Assembly: GCF_024609245.1 (NCBI RefSeq)
Contig: NZ_JANJYH010000016.1
Location: 1 to 64,000, forward strand
Length of the DNA: 64,000 bases
From: Haloarchaeobius sp. FL176
Lineage (GTDB): Archaea; Halobacteriota; Halobacteria; Halobacteriales; Natrialbaceae
Direction: 5' to 3'
The notes under the pieces are model-generated. The model made no database searches. It was not told where the DNA came from and saw only the letters and a program-made list of their open reading frames with translations. Shown in pieces: positions 1 through 7,397 of this stretch. Each line of letters begins with the position of its first letter. Within the stretch, counting starts at the first letter, position 1. The position numbers were made by a program, and so were the translations under genes.

Positions 1-114
1 TCACCACCGCCGCTGCTCGACCGGCTGATCGAAGACGCTCAAAAGATCCACAAGCGACGACCAATCTTACAAGAGACGCTCGCTACCGCTACACAACCGA
101 GGTGTGAGGCTTAA
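1..114 (+). CDS. C-terminal end of an unidentified protein, cut by window edge
   Basis: Frame 1 is open from the first base to a TAA at 112-114 and encodes about 37 residues with a basic helix-like stretch (DRLIEDAQKIHKRRPILQ). Only the tail is visible and I do not recognise the family. It is 50 bases upstream of the exported FG-GAP protein gene on the same strand. It could be a real gene end or chance reading in GC-rich DNA. Confidence 0.3.
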   Translation, partial: SPPPLLDRLIEDAQKIHKRRPILQETLATATQPRCEA

Positions 115-164
115 CTAAAGACGGATGGAGAAAGCATTTACCGACCCGACGTGCGCGTCAACAT

Positions 165-1730
165 ATGGTTGACAGGTCCAATTTTCGACAGAGCCGAAGA
201 GACGTATTGCGGTTGATTAGTGGAACGGTTGGGCTGACGATTGGGGGCAGGACTTCTGTGGCTGCCGAACGATCCAGGAGTCACGCAGTCACATCCAGCG
301 GTGCACCGGCTACTGTCGGAGCCAGTAAATCCAGTCGTGCAGATGATTGGTCTCAGCAGGCGGAACTGGTCGCTAACGACCGCGACGAGAGCGATTACTT
401 CGGCTCCGGGGTGGCCGTCTCGAGGGATGGGACAACCGCGATCATTGGGGCACCAGGAGACGACAGTCCGAACGGTGAAGATGGAGGCTCTGCGTACGTG
501 TTCGAGCGGACTGGTGAGGAGTGGTCTCAACAGACGAAATTGGCACCCGATGACGGCAACGAAGGGGGAAGATTTGGCGGGTCAGTGTCGATTTCGAGGG
601 ACGGAACGACTGCGGTCATTGGGGCCTATCTGGATGATGGTCCGAACGGCGACAACACTGGGTCAGCGTATGTGTACAACGCAACCGGTGAGGAGTGGAG
701 TCAGCAGGCGAAACTGGCACCCGACGACGGTGACGAGAATGACGCCTTTGGTGCTTCGATAGCGGTATCGGACGACGGGGCAACTGTCATCATCGGAGCA
801 CCGAGTGATACCGAACCAAATGGCGAGTATGGCGGGTCTGCGTATGTGTTCGAACAGGCCAGTGGCGAGTGGACCCAGCAGACGAAATTGGCATCAGACG
901 ACGGCGCTGAGGAGGATTATTTCGGCGGGTCGGTAGCACTGTCTGGCGGTGGGATGACTGCAATCCTCGGGGCCGCCGGCGACGACGGTCCGAACGGTGA
1001 AGCGAAAGGCTCGGCATACGTGTTCGAAGCGGCTGGTGACGAATGGGCCCAGCAGACGAAACTGACCGCTCCAGACGGTGACGAGGGGGATGGCTTCGGC
1101 GGCCCGGTCGCGATCTCCAGGGACGGGACAATCGCTTTCTTCGGAGCAAACGGAGACGAGGACCCGAACGGGGAGGGCGCGGGCTCAGCGTACGTGTTCG
1201 ACCGAGACAATGGTGACTGGACACAGCAGGCGAAACTGGCACCCGACGACGGCGACCCGAAGGATTCCTTCGGCAGAGCGCTGGCAGTCTCCAGTGATGG
1301 CATGACCCTTATCGTGGGAGCCTTTACTGATGAGAACCCGAATGGCGAGAATGCAGGCTCGGCGTACGTGTTCGATGGCTCCGATGGCGATTGGTCCCAA
1401 CAGGAGAAATTGATGCTTGACGACGGCGATAATGCCGATAGTTTCGGGATAACCCTGGGAGTATCAGGGGACGGAACGACGACGGTCATCGGGGCTAACG
1501 GGGACGGGTTTCCGAGCGATTTTCAGGCGGGATCAGCGTACGTATTCGCCACAGATCAGCAACCTGCTGGACCGACAGCTGGGCAAACGACTGAGGAACC
1601 GACCGGTAGTGAGTCAGACGAAGACGATGGTGGGAGCATCCCCGGCTTTGGTGTCGGAAGTGTGGTGGCAGGTCTGACTGGAGCCGTCTATCTCCTCCGA
1701 CGTGCTAACGAGGACGACCTCGAGCAGTGA
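165..1730 (+). CDS. Tat-exported FG-GAP repeat protein with PGF-CTERM anchor
   Basis: A 521-residue surface protein. The N terminus carries a twin-arginine motif (SRRDVLRL, about residues 10-17), a short hydrophobic stretch and a likely cleavage near SVAA, so it should leave the cell folded through Tat. Seven repeats of about 65-70 residues follow, each with FGxxVAVSxDG, an IGAxxDDxPNGE loop and GSAYVF. This is the FG-GAP/beta-propeller (integrin-alpha-like) pattern with calcium-binding-type acidic loops. A Thr/Glu-rich linker leads to PGFG, a hydrophobic helix and an RR-containing tail, the PGF-CTERM signal processed by archaeosortase A in haloarchaea, so the mature protein is probably lipid-anchored and glycosylated. 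Seven blades could close a propeller. Ligand and role (adhesion, sensing) are unknown. The start was chosen because it places the Tat motif normally. Confidence 0.85.
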   Translation: MVDRSNFRQSRRDVLRLISGTVGLTIGGRTSVAAERSRSHAVTSSGAPATVGASKSSRADDWSQQAELVANDRDESDYFGSGVAVSRDGTTAIIGAPGDDSPNGEDGGSAYVFERTGEEWSQQTKLAPDDGNEGGRFGGSVSISRDGTTAVIGAYLDDGPNGDNTGSAYVYNATGEEWSQQAKLAPDDGDENDAFGASIAVSDDGATVIIGAPSDTEPNGEYGGSAYVFEQASGEWTQQTKLASDDGAEEDYFGGSVALSGGGMTAILGAAGDDGPNGEAKGSAYVFEAAGDEWAQQTKLTAPDGDEGDGFGGPVAISRDGTIAFFGANGDEDPNGEGAGSAYVFDRDNGDWTQQAKLAPDDGDPKDSFGRALAVSSDGMTLIVGAFTDENPNGENAGSAYVFDGSDGDWSQQEKLMLDDGDNADSFGITLGVSGDGTTTVIGANGDGFPSDFQAGSAYVFATDQQPAGPTAGQTTEEPTGSESDEDDGGSIPGFGVGSVVAGLTGAVYLLRRANEDDLEQ

Positions 1731-1914
1731 CTAGCGCCGTACGATCAGATTGTCATAACCCATAGTCGGCGGTTTGAGACCACTTCGCCCATATTCTCAC
1801 AAGCAGTGGTCAGAAAGCACCTTTGGCTAATTATCCTGTGCGGACACGTCACCAAGAACACCAACCCCATCGATGTGAGTGGATGTGAAGAACACGGCCC
1901 CGTCAACCAAGACC

Positions 1915-1930
1915 CAGTACCTCACAAAGC
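1915..1930 (+). repeat. Left terminal inverted repeat of the ISH3 element
   Basis: CAGTACCTCACAAAGC, 16 of 16 bases identical to the complement of 3291-3306. It marks the left end of the element, 32 bases before the transposase start. Confidence 0.85.
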
Positions 1931-1961
1931 CGGTTAGTTAGAACGTCTGCTTGCTGCGAAT

Positions 1962-3131
1962 GTGCCTAGCAAACAGCAGCAAGCAGACAGTGAAATCCAC
2001 GAAGACCAGCTCCTTAACTTCCTCGTCAATCGACTTGACGAGGAAGTCTCTCTGAACCTTGCCAACAACGCTGAAACCGATGCTAAGGACATTTACGAGG
2101 TCCTCGTCGGCGCAACCGCCGACGGGACCTCAATCTCGACGCTGTGCAACTCCAGCGAAGACTCGCCATCGGCAAACACGGTTCTCTACCACCTCCGGAC
2201 GAAGTTCGAGCCCGAACGGCTCGAACAAGTCGCTAACACGCTTCTTCGCCGAGACATCGTCGAACTACTCCCCGAGCAGGTGGAGGTCTGCGCAGACCTC
2301 CACCTGCGGCCCTACTACGGTGACGAAGACGACACAGACTCTCTCTACCACTCGGAAGCGAAGCGAGGTACCACCGCGTTCCACGCGTATGCGACACTCT
2401 ACGCACGCGTGAGGAACAAACGCTACACCTTGGCGGTGCGCCGTCTCGAAGACGGCGACACCGCCAGCAGCGTTCTCGCCGAGTTTCTTGGAGTGCTCGA
2501 CGGCCTTGACACCGAAGTCAAGGCCGTCTACCTCGATCGCGGGTTCTACGACAGCAAGTGCCTGACGCTGCTCCAAGCGCACAACTACGCCTACGTGGTC
2601 CCTATCATCCGGTGGGGTGAAGCGATTCAGCAGGAACTCTCGGAAGGGTGGAGTCGCGTCGTCCAACACGATCTGACAGGGAAACTCGACGGTCACAGCT
2701 GGACCGTCGAGTTTCCCGTCTACATCGACTGCACGTACCTGAACGGGAAGTACGACGACCACGGCGTGGCGCGTCACGGCTACGCCGCTGACGCGCCGTT
2801 CATCGAGAGTCCACGCGACGCTCGATACCACTACTCGAAACGCTTCGGTATCGAGTCGAGCTATCGCTTGTCCGAGCAAGCGATAGCGACGACAACGACG
2901 CGAGACGCAACGGTGAGACTGCTGTACGTCGTGGTGAGCCTGCTGTTGCAGAACACGTGGCGGTATCTGCACTACGAATACGTGGCGACGCCTCGCCGAG
3001 GCGGGCGTCGCCTCTGGTGGTGGCCGTACAAGGAGTTCGTGAATATGGTTCGGCGGGCTGCGTGGACGGCCCTCGCGGTGCGTCGGGCCGTCCCCGCGAA
3101 CCGGCCGCCTGACGACCGGTTCTACCGGTAG
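1962..3131 (+). CDS. ISH3-family transposase
   Basis: A 389-residue DDE transposase that cuts and joins the ISH3 element, full length for the family. Likely catalytic residues are the Asp in CADLHLRP (about residue 113), the Asp in VYLDRGFYD (about residue 191) and the Glu in RFGIESSYR (about residue 302). The C terminus is basic (RRGGRRLWWW), unlike the acidic host proteins, as expected for a DNA-binding transposase. The reading frame is intact, so the element may still be active. Confidence 0.9.
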   Translation: MPSKQQQADSEIHEDQLLNFLVNRLDEEVSLNLANNAETDAKDIYEVLVGATADGTSISTLCNSSEDSPSANTVLYHLRTKFEPERLEQVANTLLRRDIVELLPEQVEVCADLHLRPYYGDEDDTDSLYHSEAKRGTTAFHAYATLYARVRNKRYTLAVRRLEDGDTASSVLAEFLGVLDGLDTEVKAVYLDRGFYDSKCLTLLQAHNYAYVVPIIRWGEAIQQELSEGWSRVVQHDLTGKLDGHSWTVEFPVYIDCTYLNGKYDDHGVARHGYAADAPFIESPRDARYHYSKRFGIESSYRLSEQAIATTTTRDATVRLLYVVVSLLLQNTWRYLHYEYVATPRRGGRRLWWWPYKEFVNMVRRAAWTALAVRRAVPANRPPDDRFYR

Positions 3132-3133
3132 TC

Positions 3134-3240
3134 ACTGATCGAGCAAGCTCCCTTCACGAGTGGCAACGCTGTCGCGTCGGCGGCTGACCGCCGCCGACAG
3201 CGACAATTCCCTCTTCGATCAGCGTTGCTTGACCAGTAGC
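3134..3240. repeat. Nested inverted repeats in the 3' end of the ISH3 element
   Basis: ACTGATCGAGCAA-GCT at 3134 pairs imperfectly with AGCGTTGCTTGACCAGT near 3221-3237. Inside is a perfect 9-bp stem, GTCGGCGGC/GCCGCCGAC (3176-3184 and 3190-3198), with a 5-base loop. It lies just after the transposase stop and may act as transcript terminator or structured end; the role is inferred. Confidence 0.5.
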
Positions 3241-3290
3241 GACGACTCATCCCAACAGAACAGGTGTCTCAGGTCAGGCTAACTGGCGAT

Positions 3291-3306
3291 GCTTTGTGAG
3301 GTACTG
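3291..3306 (-). repeat. Right terminal inverted repeat of the ISH3 element
   Basis: GCTTTGTGAGGTACTG, the exact complement of 1915-1930. On the minus strand it begins directly after the GTT codon of the interrupted DHH gene, which fixes the insertion point. Confidence 0.85.
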
Positions 3307-3702
3307 AACCTGTTCGCGGTGATCAATAAACCGTGCCTCGATCCCCTCATTCGGATGATGGTCGATCACGATGTCGACCGGAGTCCCTTCTGGGACTCTA
3401 TTATTCGCACCCGGAACTGCGTGATCGACGAACGCGAGCAGTGACCCCTCGGGGCGATTCTGGACGGCTCCGGGCTCGAAAGACTGCAGATCAATATCGA
3501 GGAGATTGACGAAGGCCCGATTCTGCTGATGGGAGATATCACCGCTGTACAGAATGTGATGTTCGTCGATGCCGGCCGCCATAGCGATCCGGCCTAGGGC
3601 AAAGGCGCTCGCGAGGCAGTCCGGATCTGGATTGTTGTGACAGACGATGGTGAGTTCCTCGCCGTCAGCGAGGAGTTCCTCGAGTTCTTGTGCCGGAGAC
3701 AT
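3307..3702 (-). pseudogene. DHH-family phosphoesterase, truncated by ISH3
   Basis: The remaining 132 codons encode the N-terminal part of a DHH/NrnA-type phosphoesterase, a family that hydrolyses short oligonucleotides or cyclic dinucleotide products. The signature CHNNPDPDCLASA (about residues 21-33) holds metal-binding Asp residues, and FVDHAVPG with VIDHHPNEG (the DHH motif) follows. Family members are typically above 300 residues and need a C-terminal DHHA1 domain, which is missing. After HREQV the frame runs 11 codons into the IS (QYLTKHRQLA, stop at 3274). The active site is incomplete without the second domain, so I treat it as a pseudogene. Confidence 0.8.
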
Positions 3703-3790
3703 GCCTCACTATTGTGAGAGGGCCTACAAGCGTCTGGTGTACCGAATCAGTTTCTGACTGGAAAGACCAATCGTAGCGAGTAGTACGCAC

Positions 3791-5074
3791 TCAATGTAGA
3801 TCACCATCAACCTCAGTGAGAGCTTCTGTCGCCACGTCCCCTAGCTCCCCGGCTTCAATATGGGAGTACCGCTCTCTCACCATCTCCTCAGAGTTATCTA
3901 AGTACCGAGCCGCGACCGTATACCCGAACGCTCGAACAAGTACCTCCCCCATCCCACGTCGACCACCGTGTGGAGCAAGATAATCGTGTTTCGGATGGGC
4001 GATGTCGATTTCGGCGGCCTCCGAGAGTCGTTGGAGAATCGACCGTGCGCCGTCCGTCGTGATTGACGGCGGCCGGATATCCTCATCGAGCGCCAGCAGG
4101 AGGTCGCGAGCGTACTCATCACGCCCCTCAGCAATTGCCTCTGGGCGTTCCCCTCGGTCGGCGAGCTCTTCCCGGACGAGCTCCGCGAGCGTCCGTTGGT
4201 CGAACGTCGGAAACACCGGCCACCGCTCCGTCGGTGGGGCCATCAGCTGACGATAGCTTCGCAGCGGAGAGATTACCGGTTCGGGGAGACTCGCGGCGTC
4301 CCACTGCTGTTTCTTCCGGTAGACGTCCATACTCCCGTCGTCGGGGGAGAGGTCCTCCCAGCGAACGCCGCGCCGGCGCGGGTCGTTCGGGTCCCGGAGG
4401 AGTTCCCCGACTCGAACGGCAGTGTAGGCGAGGACGAACACCAGAGCCCGGTCACGAGCCGCCTTCAGCGCCGCGTAGCGTGCTCGCTGCTTGTCGAGGG
4501 GGCCAGTATCCTCCGGGAGTGTCGTGTACGCCTCGACGGCGTCGCGGGCCCGTTCGTCGACGTGGCGGGTGAGGGCGTGACGCTGTTCGGACGTCCAGGC
4601 CTGCTGGTCGCCGGGCTTGCGGCCGTCGTCTTCAGGGAGGGGTGCCATCGCACTTGCCCGCTGAGCGTAATGAGCCTCAAGATAGCCCTCGTTAACGCAC
4701 CAGCCACACCACGCAGAGATATAGCGGTAATAGGTTTGTACCGTGTTCTGTTTGAGCCCCCGATCTCCACTGAGATGCCGGGCATACTCCCGGAAGACGC
4801 GTTCATCGAGATCGTCGAAGGTCGGCTCCCTGTCGACGTCGTCGGGGACGATCCCGGTCCACTCGTCGTCGCCGCGGTCGCCGGCGGCCCACTCGGCAAA
4901 CCGCTCGAGTTCGCGAGCGGCGTTCCGTCGATAGTTCCCGCCGTCGCCACCGCGGCCTTTCCCCTTGTCCTGGAGGTAGCGCTCGAACGACTCGGAAAGT
5001 GAAGTCCTCGGGGCCCGTTCCGTCGGTGTATTCCGGTCCATACTCTCTTGAAGTGTTGAAACGTAGTCAGTCAC
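3791..5074 (-). CDS. Tyrosine recombinase (XerC/D-type integrase)
   Basis: A 427-residue site-specific recombinase. A SAM-like N-terminal DNA-binding domain (about 25-140) includes the YYRYISAWCGWCVNEGY core-binding signature. The catalytic domain has Arg221 (TAVRVGELL), a Lys near 254, His369-x-x-Arg372 (PHGGRR) and nucleophile Tyr403 (RERYSHI). These residues are those expected for strand cutting and rejoining through a 3'-phosphotyrosine. The GTG start at 5074 overlaps the end of the HEPN gene by 8 bases, making it the third gene of an MNT-HEPN-integrase operon; ATG at 5041 is the alternative start. No tRNA or attachment site was recognised nearby. It probably mobilises or resolves the element carrying this island. 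Confidence 0.9.
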   Translation of the reverse strand: MTDYVSTLQESMDRNTPTERAPRTSLSESFERYLQDKGKGRGGDGGNYRRNAARELERFAEWAAGDRGDDEWTGIVPDDVDREPTFDDLDERVFREYARHLSGDRGLKQNTVQTYYRYISAWCGWCVNEGYLEAHYAQRASAMAPLPEDDGRKPGDQQAWTSEQRHALTRHVDERARDAVEAYTTLPEDTGPLDKQRARYAALKAARDRALVFVLAYTAVRVGELLRDPNDPRRRGVRWEDLSPDDGSMDVYRKKQQWDAASLPEPVISPLRSYRQLMAPPTERWPVFPTFDQRTLAELVREELADRGERPEAIAEGRDEYARDLLLALDEDIRPPSITTDGARSILQRLSEAAEIDIAHPKHDYLAPHGGRRGMGEVLVRAFGYTVAARYLDNSEEMVRERYSHIEAGELGDVATEALTEVDGDLH

Positions 5075-5576
5075 ACAGACAGACGCCGCCTTCCCGGATC
5101 TGGCTTACTGCGAACTGATGAACAGCGCTGGCGAGATCAGTCATTGCTTCCGCCTGCTCTTCGGTTGGACGCCCCCCGCCGTAATAACTCTCTGTCCGGT
5201 TCTCGCTGTAGAGGTCCTTCATCGCCTCTGCAGTCTCCCGCTCAAACAGCCCGATCTGGTGGGCACGCTCGTAGCTGAACTGGTGGTCCTGAAAGTCCTG
5301 AAGCGTATCGTTCGTCATCGCAAGCGCGTACGCCTCGATCGACCGTTCAATTGCGCCGAAACAGACCTCGATGACGGCCGTGTAGTACCCATCCTGTGAC
5401 TGAAGCGTGTCAACGACCTCGAGTAGGCGGCACGCTTTCGTCAGCTGGGTCTTCCAGTCCTCATCGGCACTAATCCCGTCCTCGAACGCCGTTCGACCGC
5501 GTCCGACCATCTCGAAGGCATCCTGTGCGCGGTCGAGTGCTGTGAGCACAGCAGTCGGGTCCGAGCCGTTACTCAT
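5067..5576 (-). CDS. HEPN-domain protein of a HEPN/MNT pair
   Basis: A 169-residue, all-helical protein starting MSNGSDPTAV. HEPN proteins paired with MNT nucleotidyltransferases are usually RNase-like toxins or, in some pairs, non-toxic partners. The canonical R-x(4-6)-H motif is not obvious: the best match is R127-TES-YY (ENRTESYYGG), with Tyr where His is expected. The ATG at 5576 overlaps the MNT stop (ATGAGTAA), so the two are translationally coupled. A longer frame reading upstream to 5780 overlaps the MNT gene and encodes unnatural Ser/Arg-rich sequence, so I reject that start. Its end overlaps the integrase start. Confidence 0.75.
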   Translation of the reverse strand: MSNGSDPTAVLTALDRAQDAFEMVGRGRTAFEDGISADEDWKTQLTKACRLLEVVDTLQSQDGYYTAVIEVCFGAIERSIEAYALAMTNDTLQDFQDHQFSYERAHQIGLFERETAEAMKDLYSENRTESYYGGGRPTEEQAEAMTDLASAVHQFAVSQIREGGVCLCD

Positions 5577-6264
5577 CAGTGGCTCCTTCCTCCAGGAGGA
5601 GGTTCTCGACGGTTTGGAAGTCACTCGTCTTGTAGACCGGAATCCCCGAAACGATGATCTCTCGGATGTCTTCGGTGTACGCCGGGATCGCCTGAACGGC
5701 CTCGACATCGATATCGTAGGCATATCGGTCACCATCGAACTCCGTGTCTTCGAGGTCACGGGCAATGGCGTTCGCTTCACGTTGGCTTTCCGCCCGCCCA
5801 GACCGGGTTAGCACCCAGAGATCGATATCGCTCCGTCGGTCAGCCTCGCCCCGAGCTACACTCCCATAGAGGATGATGCCCACGACGTCGTTGATGTTCT
5901 CACGGAGCTTCGTAACCGCCGCTTTGACCGGTTGCTGATACTCAGGTTGGGGAATCCGGAGGATCGGATCGTCTGGGATAGACAAGCGCTGTCTGTTGAT
6001 CTTGACGAGTCGCTGGTTGCTTTCGGGCGATTCGACGACCAGATCGTTCGCGCTGAGAACGTTTACTGCCCGCCGGACGGACTGGTGTGAGTGACCAATC
6101 TGTGTCGCGAGTTCTCGCAGTGAGAAGTCACTGAATCGGTGATTTGTTAAAAAGAGAAGGACGTCGCTCGTCGCCTTGTGTTTGAATAAAGTCGGATCTG
6201 AAGGGGGTATTGAAAGAGAAATAGCTGCCCCAGACGAATTCGTACTATCCGTCTCGCGGTTCAT
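5569..6264 (-). CDS. wHTH-MNT nucleotidyltransferase, antitoxin-like
   Basis: A 231-residue protein with two parts. Residues about 30-95 form a winged helix-turn-helix (FSLRELATQIGHSHQSVRRAVNVL). Residues about 110-231 form a minimal nucleotidyltransferase with Gly134-Ser135-x10-Asp146-x-Asp148 (GSVARGEADRRSDIDLW), the metal and NTP site. In known MNT/HEPN pairs the MNT protein adenylylates the HEPN partner to silence it. The fused DNA-binding domain would also let it repress its own promoter. The ATG at 6264 is chosen because a TATA-like TTTATATAG lies about 25 bases upstream, as in leaderless transcripts. Confidence 0.8.
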   Translation of the reverse strand: MNRETDSTNSSGAAISLSIPPSDPTLFKHKATSDVLLFLTNHRFSDFSLRELATQIGHSHQSVRRAVNVLSANDLVVESPESNQRLVKINRQRLSIPDDPILRIPQPEYQQPVKAAVTKLRENINDVVGIILYGSVARGEADRRSDIDLWVLTRSGRAESQREANAIARDLEDTEFDGDRYAYDIDVEAVQAIPAYTEDIREIIVSGIPVYKTSDFQTVENLLLEEGATDE

Positions 6265-6281
6265 GTGCCGTATCACGGACC

Positions 6282-6294
6282 ACAACTATATAAA
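6282..6294 (-). promoter_or_regulatory. TATA box of the MNT-HEPN-integrase operon
   Basis: On the minus strand the bases read GTTTATATAGTTG, centred about 25 bases before the ATG at 6264. The spacing fits a haloarchaeal TATA element serving a leaderless mRNA. Confidence 0.6.
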
Positions 6295-6364
6295 CATTAT
6301 ACGTGAGTCGAAAACAGCCTAAATATACATCTGCCAGCAACGGGTGTGCGGAGAACGAGATGCG

Positions 6365-6904
6365 TCAACTCTGGCCCTCACTATGCTCGGTCGCTGGGGC
6401 TAGAAAATCCCACTCCCGGATGGCAAACCCCACAATTTCGATTCGCCGCTGGAGTTGTTCCCACTCACGCGCAATCTCTCGGCGACGGTCCTCTTCAGTG
6501 ACGTCGAGTACTTGGTCAGCGACCGTTCCGCGAAGCTGGTTCGGCGATTCGACATCGAACTCGTCCTTCCATCCTCGGATTTGAGCGTTCATCTCGGTGA
6601 GCCGTTCGGTGAGGTCTTCGACGGTGTGGTCGCTGTCCCGAAGGCGTATGGCCTCTGTAATCGCTTGACGACGATAATCGGGGAAGTATGTCGTGTGGGC
6701 CCCGGTGTCGTCACGGTGGAGGATGCCGTCGTCGACGAGCCGTTCGAGGACGCGCTTGGTCGGACCGTGTGACCAGCCCGCGTTCGACGCGATCCAGTTC
6801 GCCGTCCGTGGCTCCGATAGTTGGCGGGCGAACATCCGCACGCGGTCTTCGCCCGTGGTCTGGCGGTCCATGAGGCTCTCGGATTTCGGTTCATCTTCAG
6901 TCAT
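6365..6904 (-). CDS. Winged-helix transcriptional regulator
   Basis: A 179-residue, acidic protein of a haloarchaeal regulator type. Residues about 25-75 fit a winged helix (TANWIASNAGWSHGPTKRVLERLVDDGILHRD). The rest is a Glu/Arg-rich helical region, probably for dimerisation, with REIAREWEQLQRRIEIVGFAIREWDFL. No metal- or ligand-binding cysteines are seen. It follows the MNT operon on the same strand but has its own TATA element at 6931-6938. ATG at 6904 is kept since that element lies about 27-34 bases upstream. The regulon is unknown. Confidence 0.7.
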   Translation of the reverse strand: MTEDEPKSESLMDRQTTGEDRVRMFARQLSEPRTANWIASNAGWSHGPTKRVLERLVDDGILHRDDTGAHTTYFPDYRRQAITEAIRLRDSDHTVEDLTERLTEMNAQIRGWKDEFDVESPNQLRGTVADQVLDVTEEDRRREIAREWEQLQRRIEIVGFAIREWDFLAPATEHSEGQS

Positions 6905-7397
6905 ACACTATGGTTCACCCACTGTCCGATATATATGGAGATCATTGGTTCTATATCGATCTTGTCCTTCGCAATAGCCACGACCTCGGCTGAGGAGAGT
7001 CAAAGAAATCTCGAACCCTGTTCTTGGCGGCTCTACCCTGGGGGAAGCGTCTTCCTGAGCCGATTGCAGCATTCGTGCTTCACCGACGACGGCGGGGCAC
7101 TTCAAAGTGGTCGTGATTATTCGTGTAATCACAACCAAACAGTATATGGGCCATTCTCCATATTTCAGCATCAAGAGGCCCTCTAACCGCAATATCCGCA
7201 GTTATAAACTTCATAACGCTATACGAAATCTCGGGTATTTGAAGTTGAGACTACAGGGGGTTTAGCGAGGCTGTGATGCGCAGTCTCGGACGAATCAGTG
7301 ACTAGTTCGGCTTCGAATCTCCTCTCAATCGTCTCTTCCTATCGCACTCCCAACTAAATCGGTGGATTTTCGAAATTCCTGACAGCGTTGCCACTCA
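6905..7397. other. Intergenic region between regulator and second IS
   Basis: No convincing gene. It holds the regulator's TATA element (ATATATAT, 6931-6938) and, near 7110-7130, a short hairpin (GTGATTA-TTCGTG-TAATCAC) close to an AT-rich stretch. The rest is unremarkable and of lower GC than neighbouring genes. Confidence 0.5.
6931..6938 (-). promoter_or_regulatory. TATA-like element of the winged-helix regulator gene
   Basis: ATATATAT, 27-34 bases upstream of the ATG at 6904, suited to a leaderless start. Confidence 0.5.

Larger units (their letters stand above)
1915..3306 (+). mobile_element. ISH3-family insertion sequence, complete
   Basis: The element is bounded by perfect 16-bp inverted repeats (CAGTACCTCACAAAGC at 1915-1930, its complement at 3291-3306). 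The length of 1392 bp is normal for ISH3-family elements, and there is one transposase gene. The right end lies inside a DHH phosphoesterase gene read leftward: homology stops exactly at the repeat. The five bases outside each end (AGACC left, AACCT right) do not match, so no target duplication is visible, and the rest of the DHH gene is not found left of the element. This suggests a deletion or recombination between IS copies after insertion. Confidence 0.85.

Noticed and set aside
1804-1830. GCAGTGGTCAG as left end of the ISH3 element pairing with CTGGTCAAGC near 3233
   Set aside because: The match is imperfect, whereas 1915-1930 and 3291-3306 match 16 of 16 and give the length normal for the family.
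5576-5780. Longer start for the HEPN protein adding 68 residues
   Set aside because: The added sequence is Ser/Arg/Thr-rich shadow translation inside the MNT gene; the ATG at 5576 with an 8-base overlap is the natural start.
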